A stretch of DNA of 64,000 nt, taken from contig NZ_RXFQ01000006.1 in NCBI RefSeq assembly GCF_003951285.1, positions 248,001-312,000 of the forward strand. The letters are read 5' to 3'. The position numbers and the translations under genes are program-made. The notes below the pieces were generated by a model that had not been told where the DNA came from, did not search any database, and saw only the letters and a program-made list of their open reading frames with translations. Shown piece by piece: positions 29,301-37,010 of the stretch (positions within the stretch are counted from its first letter, which is position 1; each line of letters begins with the position of its first letter). This stretch comes from Variovorax beijingensis (GTDB lineage Bacteria; Pseudomonadota; Gammaproteobacteria; Burkholderiales; Burkholderiaceae_C).

Positions 29301-30547
29301 TGGCGAAGCTCGACATGCCCGCGTGGCAGGCGCTGGTCGGCGACACCGGAGGCAGCGCGCCCGAAGCGGCGGGCGGCGCCGAGCGGCCCGAAGACGCGGC
29401 CACGGGCTACCTGCCCACGCGCATTGCGGTGCGGGCGCAGGAACTCGGCATCGCGGGGCGCACGCTGCACAACGTGGTGCTCGGCGGCACGCGCGACGGC
29501 GCGCTCTGGCGCGCCAACATCGACGCCACCGAACTGAGCGGCTATGCCGAGTACCGCCACGCCCAGGCCGGGCGGCTCTATGCGCGGCTTGCGCGGCTCA
29601 AGATTGCGCCCACCGAGGCCAGGCAGGTCGAAACCCTGCTCGACGAGCAGCCGGGCACGCTGCCCGCGCTCGACATCGTCATCGACGACTTCGAGTTGCT
29701 GGGCAAGCGCCTGGGCCGCGCCGAGATCGATGCCGTCAACCGCGGCGGCGCGGGCCGCGAATGGATGCTCAACAAGTTGAGCTTCACCATGCCCGAGGCC
29801 AGTTTTTCGGCCAAGGGCACCTGGGCCGCCGCGCCGGGCGGCACCCCCGGGCGCGCAGAGCAGCGCCGCACGGCCATGACCTTCAGGCTGGACATCGCGG
29901 ACGCCGGCGACCTGCTCACGCGCTTCGGCATGTCCGGCGTCCTGCGGCGCGGCAGCGGGCGGCTCGAAGGCGACGTCAACTGGCGCGGCTCGCCGTTCTC
30001 GCTCGACTATCCGAGCCTGGGCGGGCAGCTCCAGGTCAACGTCGAATCGGGCCAGTTCCTCAAGGCCGACCCCGGGCTTGCCAAGCTGCTCGGCGTGCTG
30101 AGCCTGCAGGCGCTGCCGCGCCGGCTCACGCTGGATTTCCGCGATGTCTTCAGCCAGGGCTTCGCCTTCGACTTCATCCGCGGCGACGCAAAAATACACA
30201 ACGGCATCGCGAGTACCAACAACCTGCAGATGAAGGGCGTGAACGCGGGCGCGCTGATGGACGGCTCGGCCGACATCGTGCGCGAAACGCAGGACCTGCG
30301 CGTGGTGGTGGTGCCCGAGATCAACGCCGGCACGGCCGCGCTGGTGGCCACCGCGATCAACCCTGCGATCGGCCTGGGCACCTTCCTTGCGCAGTGGGTG
30401 CTGAGCAAGCCGCTTGCGGCCGCGGCCACGCAGGAGTTCCACATCGAAGGCACCTGGGCCGACCCCAAAATAGCCAAGGTGCCACGATCCATCCTGCCGA
30501 ACGTACCCGGCCCCGCCGCGGCGCCGGCCGGTGGGCAGGGCAAGTGA
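26363..30547 (+). CDS. yhdP: YhdP family AsmA-like phospholipid transport protein
   Basis: 1394 aa from ATG 26363. One N-terminal membrane anchor (WLLGLLIAAWLLLALSVVVL), then a very long periplasmic beta-rich region with AsmA/DUF3971-type segments (VPVRIGSITARSDSLFPVFELRDV at residues 65-90) and a C-terminal AsmA-like end (GRLEGDVNWRGSPFSLDYPSLGGQL). YhdP, TamB and YdbH are bridge-like proteins that move phospholipid to the outer membrane. It leads into the nitrilase-family gene 16 bp downstream, a linkage common in Beta- and Gammaproteobacteria. Confidence 0.94.
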   Translation: MNDTASSPSRLLKITAATARWLLGLLIAAWLLLALSVVVLHAWIVPRIGDYRGALEAQASKAIGVPVRIGSITARSDSLFPVFELRDVVLHDAQKREALRLVRVVASVSPRSLWRLNFEQLYIEGPQVDVRRDALGKLHVAGLHMDTDTTGETRAADWFFAQRELVVEGGTVRWTDEQRQAEPLLLTDVRFVARNSARRHGLRLDATPPVGWGERFTLRGQFRQPLLSVRSGRWQTWDGQFYADLPYMDVTRLGRYVSLDARIREGNGALRLWADVKRGQIVGGAADLGLNRIDASLGRGLQPLVLRAVTGRLAGQLDDEKLEFSTTALQFDTADGMRWPGGNLWLQHSPARGRTPEQGALRADRLDLAALALIADRLPLGDATHRVLDAYAPRGLVERIDLNWQGSLGAPERYQAKGRISGLRVASQPAAPPEATPVPPATAARPTGAAPAAQRPHAGAPGLSGATIEFDATQAGGSAALSMAQGALEFPGVFEEPVIPIDRLAAQLQWKLDKGHAQLQVSKLRFANADADGEAEASWRTSDPAVSRGQSLYPGVLDLQGKLTRADGTRVFRYLPLEIPQHTRDYVRDAVTKGTASSVDFRVRGDLHDMPFMDPKQGEFRIAAKVADVNYAYVPPASAIAASTASKAPASAARSGAPAPAWPALTGLSGELVFERAGMLVRNARGRLAGATGIEVTKAEAQIADMSHHASLLRVDAQAKGPLAELLRVGAPLAGETGEALSRVRATGTADYRLHLELPLAALEAAKVQASIALADNELQLVPEAPSFTHAKGVVGFTETGFSLAGVNARLLGGDVRVEGRGRFAGPNREVALKAQGTATAEGLRAAREADWLTRIAAKASGSTPYAVTFSMRDGAPEFSLTSTLQGLALQLPAPLVKTADEQMPLRIEKKVLQRETRAGAAVAVQDQLSMELGRIGAAHYVRDISGTEARVLRGSIGIGLAAGETAPLPDKGVLANVNVAKLDMPAWQALVGDTGGSAPEAAGGAERPEDAATGYLPTRIAVRAQELGIAGRTLHNVVLGGTRDGALWRANIDATELSGYAEYRHAQAGRLYARLARLKIAPTEARQVETLLDEQPGTLPALDIVIDDFELLGKRLGRAEIDAVNRGGAGREWMLNKLSFTMPEASFSAKGTWAAAPGGTPGRAEQRRTAMTFRLDIADAGDLLTRFGMSGVLRRGSGRLEGDVNWRGSPFSLDYPSLGGQLQVNVESGQFLKADPGLAKLLGVLSLQALPRRLTLDFRDVFSQGFAFDFIRGDAKIHNGIASTNNLQMKGVNAGALMDGSADIVRETQDLRVVVVPEINAGTAALVATAINPAIGLGTFLAQWVLSKPLAAAATQEFHIEGTWADPKIAKVPRSILPNVPGPAAAPAGGQGK

Positions 30548-30563
30548 AAACGGAGACCACGCA

Positions 30564-31379
30564 ATGAAAGTCGCAGCCATCCAGATGGTGTCGGCCATCG
30601 CCCGCGAAGCCAACCTCGCGCGCGCCCACGGCCTGCTCGCGCAAGCCGCGGCCGCAGGCGCCGAGCTCGCGGTGCTGCCCGAGTATTTCTGCATGATGGG
30701 CGCGCGCGACACCGACAAGCTCGGGCTGCGCGAGACCGCCGGCGCGGGCGCCGTGCAGGGCTTTCTTGCCGATGCGGCGCGCGAGTTCGGGCTCTGGATC
30801 GTGGGCGGCACCCTGCCCATCGAAAGCGGCGACGCCGAGCACGTGTTCAACAGCTCGCTGTGCTACGCGCCCGACGGCCGATGCGTGGCGCGCTACGACA
30901 AGATCCATCTCTTCTTCTTCGACAACGGCAGCGAGCGCTACGACGAGCGCCGCGTCATCGCGCCGGGCGCCGAGCCCGTGGTGTTCGAGCTGCCCTCGCG
31001 CGACGGCCACCGCTGGCGCGTGGGCATGAGCGTCTGCTACGACCTGCGCTTTCCCGAGCTGTACCGCGCGCTCGCCAAACGGGGCGCCGAGCTGCTGCTG
31101 GTGCCCAGCGCCTTCACCCGCACCACGGGCGCCGCGCACTGGGAAGTGCTGCTGCGCGCGCGGGCCATCGAGAACCTGGCCTGGGTGGTGGCGCCCGCGC
31201 AGGGCGGCACGCACGAGAACGGCCGCCACACCTGGGGCCAGTCGATGGTGGTCGACCCCTGGGGCACGGTGGTGGCGCAGCAGGCGAGCGAAGAGGGCGT
31301 GGTGCTGTTCGACCTCGATGCCGGGCAGATCGAGCGCGTGCGCACCCAGCTGCCCGTTCTCTCGCACTGCGTGCTCTAG
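30564..31379 (+). CDS. Nitrilase-superfamily carbon-nitrogen hydrolase (Nit1/Nit2-like)
   Basis: 271 aa from ATG 30564. The catalytic triad is visible: Glu40 (LPEYF), Lys113 (YDKIHLF) and Cys158 (SVCYDLRFPELYR). Motif spacing fits the Nit branch, whose best-known role is deaminated-glutathione amidase or omega-amidase repair. Ends directly against the start of the histidine kinase gene. Confidence 0.93.
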   Translation: MKVAAIQMVSAIAREANLARAHGLLAQAAAAGAELAVLPEYFCMMGARDTDKLGLRETAGAGAVQGFLADAAREFGLWIVGGTLPIESGDAEHVFNSSLCYAPDGRCVARYDKIHLFFFDNGSERYDERRVIAPGAEPVVFELPSRDGHRWRVGMSVCYDLRFPELYRALAKRGAELLLVPSAFTRTTGAAHWEVLLRARAIENLAWVVAPAQGGTHENGRHTWGQSMVVDPWGTVVAQQASEEGVVLFDLDAGQIERVRTQLPVLSHCVL

Positions 31380-33434
31380 ATGGAGGAGGCCGCCCTGACT
31401 GTCGCACCGCCGCGGTGGGCGCTGTCGGCGTTCGCGCGGCTGCGCTCGCTGTGGCAGCGCTGGTTCCTCTGGCTGATCCTGGCCGTGCTGGTGTCGGCGC
31501 TGCTGGTCACGGTGGTGTGGCTCGCGGGCCGGCACGAGGTCGAGCAGGTGCAGGCGAACCTCGACCGCGACACCGCCGACGCGGTCTCGGACCTTCGCAT
31601 CGGCCTGCAGCGCAACGCCCAGAGCCTGCGCGCCACCCAGGCCGCGGGCCTGGACCGCACGCACTGGCCCGAAGCCGCCGCCTCCCTGCTGCGCGAGCAC
31701 CGCGAGTGGCTCCGGCTCGAATGGCGCGATGCCGCGCTGCGTCCGCTCGAAGCGGTGAACACGCCCTACCGCATGCGGCTGATCGCCGACGAGAGCCGCG
31801 GCGCCGACCAGTCGGACGTGGGGCTCGCCTGCGCGGCCGCGCGCAAGCTCGGCGCGCCGGCCTATTCGCCGAGCCACTACGTGCCGATCCTCGGCGGAGG
31901 CGGCGTCGAGGTGATGGAACTCTGCGTGCCGATCGACGCGGGCGGCTTCCTGGTGGCGAGCTACTCGCTGCGCGACACGCTCATCGAGCTGGTCGGCCCC
32001 ACGCTCACGCGCGGCCAGGAGGTGGCCTTCACCGAGGCCGACGGCACGCGCCTGGTGGCGCTCGGCACCTCGCGCCGCACCGGGACGCGCGTCTTCACCT
32101 CGCAGCAGCTGATCGACCTGCCCGGCGCCGCGCTGATGCTGCGCGTGGACGGCTGGCGCGCCGCGCCCGATCTTTTTCCGAACGTCCTGACGGCGCTGGT
32201 CACTGCGATTTCGATTGCGCTGGTGTCGGTGCTGGTGCTGCTCGCGCGCGACACGCGCCGCCGGCTGCGCGCCGAACGCGACCTGGCCGATGCGCTGGCC
32301 TTCCGCAAGGCGATGGAAGACTCGGTCATCACCGGCCTGCGCGCACGCGACCTGCAGGGGCGCATCACCTACGTGAACCCCGCGTTCTGCGAAATGGTCG
32401 GCTTCAGCCCCGAAGAGCTGATGGCCGGCAGCGGCGAAGCCATCGAGGCGCCCTACTGGCCCACCGAGCTGGCGCACGAATACCAGCAGCGGCAGGCCCG
32501 CCGGCTGGCCGGCGGCATGCCGCCGCGCGAGGGCTTCGAGTCGGTCTTCATGCGCAAGGACGGCACGCGCTTTCCGGTGCTCATCTTCGAGGCCCCGCTG
32601 ATCAACGCGCAGCGCGTGCAGACCGGCTGGATGAGTGCCTTCATCGACATCAGCGAGCAGCGCCGCATCGAGGAACTCTCGCGCGCCAGCCAGGAACGGC
32701 TGCAGGCCAGTGCGCGGCTGGCCACGGTGGGCGAAATGGCCTCGCTGCTGAGCCACGAACTCACGCAGCCGCTGGCCGCCATCGCCAGCTATGCGACGGG
32801 GTCGCTCAACATGCTGGGCCCCCACGCCAAGGGCGAGCAGGCCGAAGTGGCCATGGCGGTGCGGCGCATTGCCGAGCAGGCCGACCGCGCCGGCCAGGTG
32901 ATCCGCAGCGTGCACGACTTCGTGCGCCGCCGCGACCGCACGCGCGAGGCCGTGGCGCCGCAGGCGCTGATCGACGCGGTGCTGCCGCTGGTGCGGCTGC
33001 AGGCGCGCAAGCTCGGCGTGAGCATCGAGGTGGTGCTCGAAGACCGCCTGCCTCCGGCCGTGTGCGACCGCACGCTGGTCGAGCAGGTGCTGCTGAACCT
33101 CGCGCGCAATGCCATGCAGGCCATGGACACGCCGGAGCACGTGGGCGAGCGCGTGCTGCGGCTGCGCGTGTCGCGTGTCGTCGCGGTCGGCGGCCCGGCG
33201 GGGGCCGAGGACGCGCGGCGCTGGCTGGAGTTTGCAGTGGCCGACCTCGGCTGCGGCATCAGCGAAGAGGTGGCGGGCCGCCTCTTCACGCCCTTCTTCA
33301 CCACGCGCGCCGACGGCATGGGCCTGGGCCTGAGCCTGTGCCGCACCGTGGTGGAGCAGCATGGCGGGGTGCTCGTTTTCGAGCCCAACCGGCCCCGGGG
33401 CACCGTGTTCCGGTTTACCCTGCCGAGCACATGA
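31380..33434 (+). CDS. PAS-domain sensor histidine kinase, FixL/DctS-like
   Basis: 684 aa. Two membrane helices (around residues 28-50 and 264-284) enclose a periplasmic sensor loop of about 215 residues. A PAS domain follows (VITGLRARDLQGRITYVNPAFCEMVGF at about residue 320), then a HisKA-type H-box LLSHELTQPLAAIASYA with His459, an N-box NLARNAMQAM, and GLGLSLCRTVVEQHGG in the ATPase domain. The sensor loop contains AAARKLGAPAYSP, seen in dicarboxylate-type sensors. The ATG follows the preceding stop with no gap and lacks a clear ribosome site, so it is probably coupled. Confidence 0.93.
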   Translation: MEEAALTVAPPRWALSAFARLRSLWQRWFLWLILAVLVSALLVTVVWLAGRHEVEQVQANLDRDTADAVSDLRIGLQRNAQSLRATQAAGLDRTHWPEAAASLLREHREWLRLEWRDAALRPLEAVNTPYRMRLIADESRGADQSDVGLACAAARKLGAPAYSPSHYVPILGGGGVEVMELCVPIDAGGFLVASYSLRDTLIELVGPTLTRGQEVAFTEADGTRLVALGTSRRTGTRVFTSQQLIDLPGAALMLRVDGWRAAPDLFPNVLTALVTAISIALVSVLVLLARDTRRRLRAERDLADALAFRKAMEDSVITGLRARDLQGRITYVNPAFCEMVGFSPEELMAGSGEAIEAPYWPTELAHEYQQRQARRLAGGMPPREGFESVFMRKDGTRFPVLIFEAPLINAQRVQTGWMSAFIDISEQRRIEELSRASQERLQASARLATVGEMASLLSHELTQPLAAIASYATGSLNMLGPHAKGEQAEVAMAVRRIAEQADRAGQVIRSVHDFVRRRDRTREAVAPQALIDAVLPLVRLQARKLGVSIEVVLEDRLPPAVCDRTLVEQVLLNLARNAMQAMDTPEHVGERVLRLRVSRVVAVGGPAGAEDARRWLEFAVADLGCGISEEVAGRLFTPFFTTRADGMGLGLSLCRTVVEQHGGVLVFEPNRPRGTVFRFTLPST

Positions 33435-33477
33435 TTTACTCCCAGGCTTTTGCGCCCGTTTCCGGAATCGACATGAC

Positions 33478-34104
33478 ATGCAACCCCTGATCGACGGCCT
33501 GATCTTCATCGTGGACGACGATGCCAGCGTGCGCGAGGCGCTGGCCTGGCTGCTGCGCTCGCGCCGCCTGGAGAGCGAGCACTTCGCGAGCGCCGAGGCC
33601 TTCGAGCTGCGCCTGGCCGAGGGCCCGCTGCCCGATCAGCCGCTGTGCCTGCTGCTGGACGTGCGCATGCCGGGCACCAGCGGGCTGGTGCTGTTCGACC
33701 GGCTCGCCGAGCGCGGCCTGCTGGACGCCATGCCGGTGATCTTCCTGACCGGCCATGCCGACGTGCCCACGGCCGTGGATGCGGTGAAGCGCGGTGCCTT
33801 CGACTTCTGCGAGAAGCCGTTCTCGGACAACGCCCTGGTCGACCGCATCGAGCAGGCGCTGGGCGCTTCGCTGCGGGCGCTGGAGGTGCGGCGCGTGCGG
33901 CGCAGCCTGGCCGGCCGCATCGCCGAACTGACCGACCGCGAGCGCGACGTGATGCGGCTCGTGGTCGAGGGCCTGCCGAACAAGCTGATCGCCGATCAGC
34001 TGGCGATCAGCGTGCGCACGGTGGAGGTCCACCGCGCACGCGTGTTCGACAAGATGGAAGTGAAATCGGCGGTCGAGCTGGCCAACCGCCTGCGGGATCT
34101 CTAG
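33478..34104 (+). CDS. FixJ/NarL-type response regulator
   Basis: 208 aa. Receiver domain: FIVDDDASVREALAWLL, phosphoacceptor Asp61 in LLLDVRMPGTSG, Thr in FLTGHADV and Lys in EKPF. LuxR-type helix-turn-helix: LTDRERDVMRLVVEGLPNKLIADQLAISVRTVEVHRARVFDKM. Cognate partner of the kinase just upstream. Targets are not evident; no transporter lies adjacent. The stop is 4 bp from the stop of the convergent OmpA gene. Confidence 0.95.
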   Translation: MQPLIDGLIFIVDDDASVREALAWLLRSRRLESEHFASAEAFELRLAEGPLPDQPLCLLLDVRMPGTSGLVLFDRLAERGLLDAMPVIFLTGHADVPTAVDAVKRGAFDFCEKPFSDNALVDRIEQALGASLRALEVRRVRRSLAGRIAELTDRERDVMRLVVEGLPNKLIADQLAISVRTVEVHRARVFDKMEVKSAVELANRLRDL

Positions 34105-34108
34105 GAGA

Positions 34109-34672
34109 TCAGACCTTTTCCGCCACGAAGATCTCGACGCGGCGGTTCTGGGCGCGGCCTGCCGGCGTGCTGTTGTCGGCCAGCGGTTCGCGCGAGCCGC
34201 GGCCGTCGGTCGTGATGGCCGTGGTCGAGACGCCGCGGCTCACCAGGTGGTTGCGCACGCTGTCGGCGCGGCTCACCGAGAGGCGCTCGTTGCCTTCCTC
34301 GCTGCCGGTGTTGTCGGTGTGGCCCACCACGCGCACGCTGGCCGCGGCGGCGCTGCGCAGGCCTTCGGCCACGTTGTCGAGCACCTGGGCCAGGTTGCGC
34401 TTGACGTTGGCGCGGCCCACGTCGAACGACAGTTCGTTGGGAACCACGAGATGCAGCTGGTTGTCCGCGGTCTGCTCGATCACCACGCCCGTGCCCTTGG
34501 TGGAATTTTCCAGCTCGGTCTTGAGCGCCGCCAGGCGCGCAGTCCAGCTGTTGGCAGGCGCAGCCGCCTGGGCGGCCGGCGCGGCGGCCGGTCCCGGCGC
34601 GGGCGATTGCGAGGCGCACCCCGCAACGAACAATGCGGCCGCAGCCGCACCCGAAACAACAAGCTTCCTCAT
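34109..34672 (-). CDS. OmpA-family lipoprotein
   Basis: 187 aa from ATG 34672 with AGAGGG upstream. Lipobox FVAGC near residue 19, an Ala/Pro linker, then an OmpA-like peptidoglycan-binding domain (LSFDVGRANVKRNL, RVVGHTDNTGSEEGNERLSVSRADSV, GRGSREPLADN, GRAQNRRVEIF). Anchors the outer membrane to peptidoglycan. Paralogous to the next upstream gene; the C-terminal domains align closely. Confidence 0.93.
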   Translation of the reverse strand: MRKLVVSGAAAAALFVAGCASQSPAPGPAAAPAAQAAAPANSWTARLAALKTELENSTKGTGVVIEQTADNQLHLVVPNELSFDVGRANVKRNLAQVLDNVAEGLRSAAAASVRVVGHTDNTGSEEGNERLSVSRADSVRNHLVSRGVSTTAITTDGRGSREPLADNSTPAGRAQNRRVEIFVAEKV

Positions 34673-34714
34673 GAGTTTTTCCCTCTTTGTGAACATGAAA
34701 CGATGACGATGGGC

Positions 34715-34747
34715 GCCGGCCGCTCCCGCACGGCCGGCTTTCTTTTT
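34715..34747 (+). terminator. GC-rich hairpin with U-run on the plus strand, opposite to both flanking genes
   Basis: GCCGGCCG (34715-34722), 8-nt loop, CGGCCGGC (34731-34738), then TTTCTTTTT. The T-run lies on the plus strand although both flanking OmpA genes read leftward. It would end transcripts running through from the response regulator antisense to the first OmpA gene. Confidence 0.55.
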
Positions 34748-34763
34748 ATATCAGCCGATTCGG

Positions 34764-35423
34764 TCAGCCCCGCGGCGCGCGCTCGCCCACGTAGATCTCG
34801 ACGCGGCGGTTCTGCGCCCGGCCGGCATCGCTGTTGTTGTTGGCGATCGGCTCGTGCGAGCCGCGTCCTTCGATGCGGAAGGCCGCGGCGCTCACGCCGC
34901 GCGCCACCAGGTAGTCGCGCGTGCTGGCGGCGCGGTCGACCGACAGCGGGTTGTTGATGGCGTCCGAGCCGGTGTTGTCGGTGTGGCCGATGATGCGCAC
35001 CTCGGCGTTCGGGTTGTTGCGCAGGCCGCTCGCGAACTGGTCGAGCACCGGCGCGAAGTTGGGCTTGATGTTGGAGCGGCCCACGTCGAAGGAGACGTCG
35101 CTCGGGATCTGGAGCTTGAGCTCGTTGTTCGGGGTTTGGGTCACGGCCACGCCGGTGCCCTGGGTGGCGGCTTCCATCTGGCGCTTCTGGTTTTCCATGC
35201 GCTGCGACCACAGATAGCCGCCGAGCGCGCCGGCTGCGGCGCCGACCACGGCACCCGTGCCGATGGCGCCGCGGTTGCCGCCGGTGGCCGAGCCGATGGC
35301 CGCGCCGCCCAGTGCGCCGATGCCGGCGCCGATGCCGGTGTTGCGCTGGGTCTCGGTCATGCCGCCGGCACAGCCGGACAGGACGAGGGCGGCAGCGGTG
35401 GTGGCGAGTACAAACTTTTTCAT
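34764..35423 (-). CDS. YiaD-like OmpA-family lipoprotein with glycine-zipper segment
   Basis: 219 aa from ATG 35423. Lipobox LVLSGC near residue 17. A glycine-zipper stretch (GIGAGIGALGGAAIGSATGG, then GAVVGAAAGALGGYLW) can insert in the membrane. C-terminal OmpA domain with VSFDVGRSNIKPNF and IIGHTDNTGSDAINN. Same domain organisation as E. coli YiaD, a multicopy suppressor of bamD defects. A paralogue follows 91 bp downstream. Confidence 0.92.
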   Translation of the reverse strand: MKKFVLATTAAALVLSGCAGGMTETQRNTGIGAGIGALGGAAIGSATGGNRGAIGTGAVVGAAAGALGGYLWSQRMENQKRQMEAATQGTGVAVTQTPNNELKLQIPSDVSFDVGRSNIKPNFAPVLDQFASGLRNNPNAEVRIIGHTDNTGSDAINNPLSVDRAASTRDYLVARGVSAAAFRIEGRGSHEPIANNNSDAGRAQNRRVEIYVGERAPRG

Positions 35424-35620
35424 GGCAATCCCTTTCAAGGTTGAATCAGGCGGGCCACAGCTTAGCCTCGGCGAACCTGCGATGGTACGGCCTTACCAGC
35501 TTGCAGGAAAGAAGAAAACTTTCTGCAAAGCCCCGTGAATGCTGCGATGATTGCTACTAAAGTAATAGCTTGTAGCCTGTTCTCCGACATGCCGCCGCGG
35601 CTTTTGGCTACGCAAGTAAT
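35424..35620. other. Noncoding stretch upstream of the OmpA pair
   Basis: No supported gene. It should hold the promoter of the YiaD-like gene. An AT-richer block (about 35500-35590) contains an imperfect hairpin TGCAGGAAAG/CTTTCTGCA at about 35502-35527. Confidence 0.35.
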
Positions 35621-35785
35621 TCACGCTTCGGGCGGGGGATTCTTTTTCTCGTCGGCTTCGCTGCCATCGGCGGTTTCGTCGTCGCCGTGCAATTCGCCTT
35701 TTTTTCGACCGGAAAACATGGTCCACCAGACGATCAATATGAACACGAGCCCGGCCCCGAGGGCTTCAAGCAAAATCAAACCCAT
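35621..35785 (-). CDS. 54-aa single-pass membrane protein (conserved small hypothetical)
   Basis: The frame gives MGLILLEALGAGLVFILIVW at the N-terminus, one membrane helix, then WTMFSGRKKGE and an acidic tail rich in Asp/Glu/Lys ending NPPPEA. The hydrophobic helix followed by WWTMFSGRKKGE is a pattern I associate with a small protein found across Burkholderiales. A TGGAG site precedes it. Its ATG at 35785 overlaps head-to-head with the mltA ATG at 35784 on the other strand. Function unknown. Confidence 0.7.
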   Translation of the reverse strand: MGLILLEALGAGLVFILIVWWTMFSGRKKGELHGDDETADGSEADEKKNPPPEA

Positions 35786-36932
35786 GAGAAATGGACTCCA
35801 GTGGCTGGTTGGGCTCGCGATCGTAGCAACGCTGGCCGGCTGCTCGATTGCCCCGCGCACGCCCGACGCCCCGGCCCGGCCGGCCGCCACGCCGCCGCGC
35901 GACCTCGGACCGCTGACCGGTTCGCTCGCGCACCCCAAGAGCCGGTGGGTGCCCGTCGGCTGGTCGGAGCTGCCGGGTTTCGGCGACGACCCGCTGCACG
36001 AAGCCTGGATTGCGCTCCTGGCCAATTGCGCGCGGCCCAACGCCGCCTTTGCGCCGCTGTGCCGCGACGTGCGCCAGCTGGCCATCGCCACGCCCGAGGA
36101 GCAGCGCCAGTGGATGACCGACAGGCTGCAGCCCTACCGCGTGGAGTCGCTCGCGGGCTCGAGCGAAGGCAAGCTCACGAGCTACTACGAGCCGGTGTAC
36201 GAGGCGTCGCGCGTGCCCACCGCCACCTTCAGCGTGCCGATCTACCAGGCGCCCGACGGGCTGGTGCCGCGCCGCCCCTGGTACACCCGCCAGGAAATCG
36301 AAACCCTGCCCGAAGCCCAGGCCGCGCTGCGCGGCCGCGAGATCGCATGGATGGCCGACCCCATCGACGCGCTGATGCTGCACATCCAGGGCTCGGGGCG
36401 CCTTCGCATCACCGAGGCCAACGGCATCCAGCGCACCGTGCGCGTGGCGTTCTCGGCCACCAACGAACAGCCGTACAAGAGCGTGCAGCAATGGCTGATC
36501 GGCCAGGGCGTGGCCAAGGTCGGCAAATGGCCCGACGACACCAAGGCATGGGCCGCGCAGAACCCGCAGCGCGTGACGCAGCTCTTGTGGAGCAATCCGC
36601 GCTACGTGTTCTTCCGCGAGGAAACCATGAGCGAGCTCGACGCCGCCTTTGGCCCGCGCGGTGCGCAGGGCGTGCCGCTGACGGCCGGGCGCTCCATCGC
36701 CGTCGACCGCGACAGCATCCCGTACGGCACGCCGGTCTGGCTCGCATCGAGCGGGCCGGCGGCGCAGCTGCAGAAGCTGGTGGTGGCGCAGGACACCGGC
36801 AGCGCCATCGTCGGCGCGGTGCGCGCGGACTACTTTGCCGGCACTGGCGCCGACGCGGGGCGCCTGGCCGCCAGCATGAACCAGCCGCTGCGCCTGTGGG
36901 CGCTGTGGCCAAGGCAAACGCCGGCGCCCTGA
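35784..36932 (+). CDS. mltA: Membrane-bound lytic murein transglycosylase A
   Basis: 382 aa from ATG 35784, chosen because it leaves a compact lipoprotein signal (VGLAIVATLAGC, Cys near residue 20). MltA core: LTSYYEPVYEASR, IQGSGRLRITEANG, NPRYVFFRE. A C-terminal 3D domain follows with RSIAVDRDSIPYGTPVWLA and VAQDTGSAIVGAVRADYF, including the catalytic Asp. Cleaves glycan strands to anhydromuropeptides. No clear ribosome-binding site precedes this ATG. Confidence 0.95.
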   Translation: MRNGLQWLVGLAIVATLAGCSIAPRTPDAPARPAATPPRDLGPLTGSLAHPKSRWVPVGWSELPGFGDDPLHEAWIALLANCARPNAAFAPLCRDVRQLAIATPEEQRQWMTDRLQPYRVESLAGSSEGKLTSYYEPVYEASRVPTATFSVPIYQAPDGLVPRRPWYTRQEIETLPEAQAALRGREIAWMADPIDALMLHIQGSGRLRITEANGIQRTVRVAFSATNEQPYKSVQQWLIGQGVAKVGKWPDDTKAWAAQNPQRVTQLLWSNPRYVFFREETMSELDAAFGPRGAQGVPLTAGRSIAVDRDSIPYGTPVWLASSGPAAQLQKLVVAQDTGSAIVGAVRADYFAGTGADAGRLAASMNQPLRLWALWPRQTPAP

Positions 36933-36972
36933 GCCGTTTCACGCGGGTGTCATGCGAAGTGCCTAACTTCGC

Positions 36973-36994
36973 GGGTTGGTTTCTTTTCCAACCC
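36973..36994 (+). promoter_or_regulatory. Stem-loop in the mltA-phoX gap
   Basis: GGGTTGG, loop TTTCTTTT, CCAACCC, extended by ACTTCG/CGAAAGT with mismatches. It ends 16 nt before the phoX ATG. No U-run follows, so a 5'-UTR structure for phoX is as likely as a terminator for mltA. Confidence 0.5.
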
Positions 36995-37010
36995 ACGAAA
37001 GTAATTGCGC

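Noticed and set aside
26480..30850. Minus-strand frame of 1456 codons opposite yhdP
   Set aside because: Shadow of yhdP codon bias, with no recognisable fold, membrane pattern or start signal.
36947..36967. Full Pho box before phoX
   Set aside because: Only the first half (GTGTCAT) matches; the second 11-bp unit does not.
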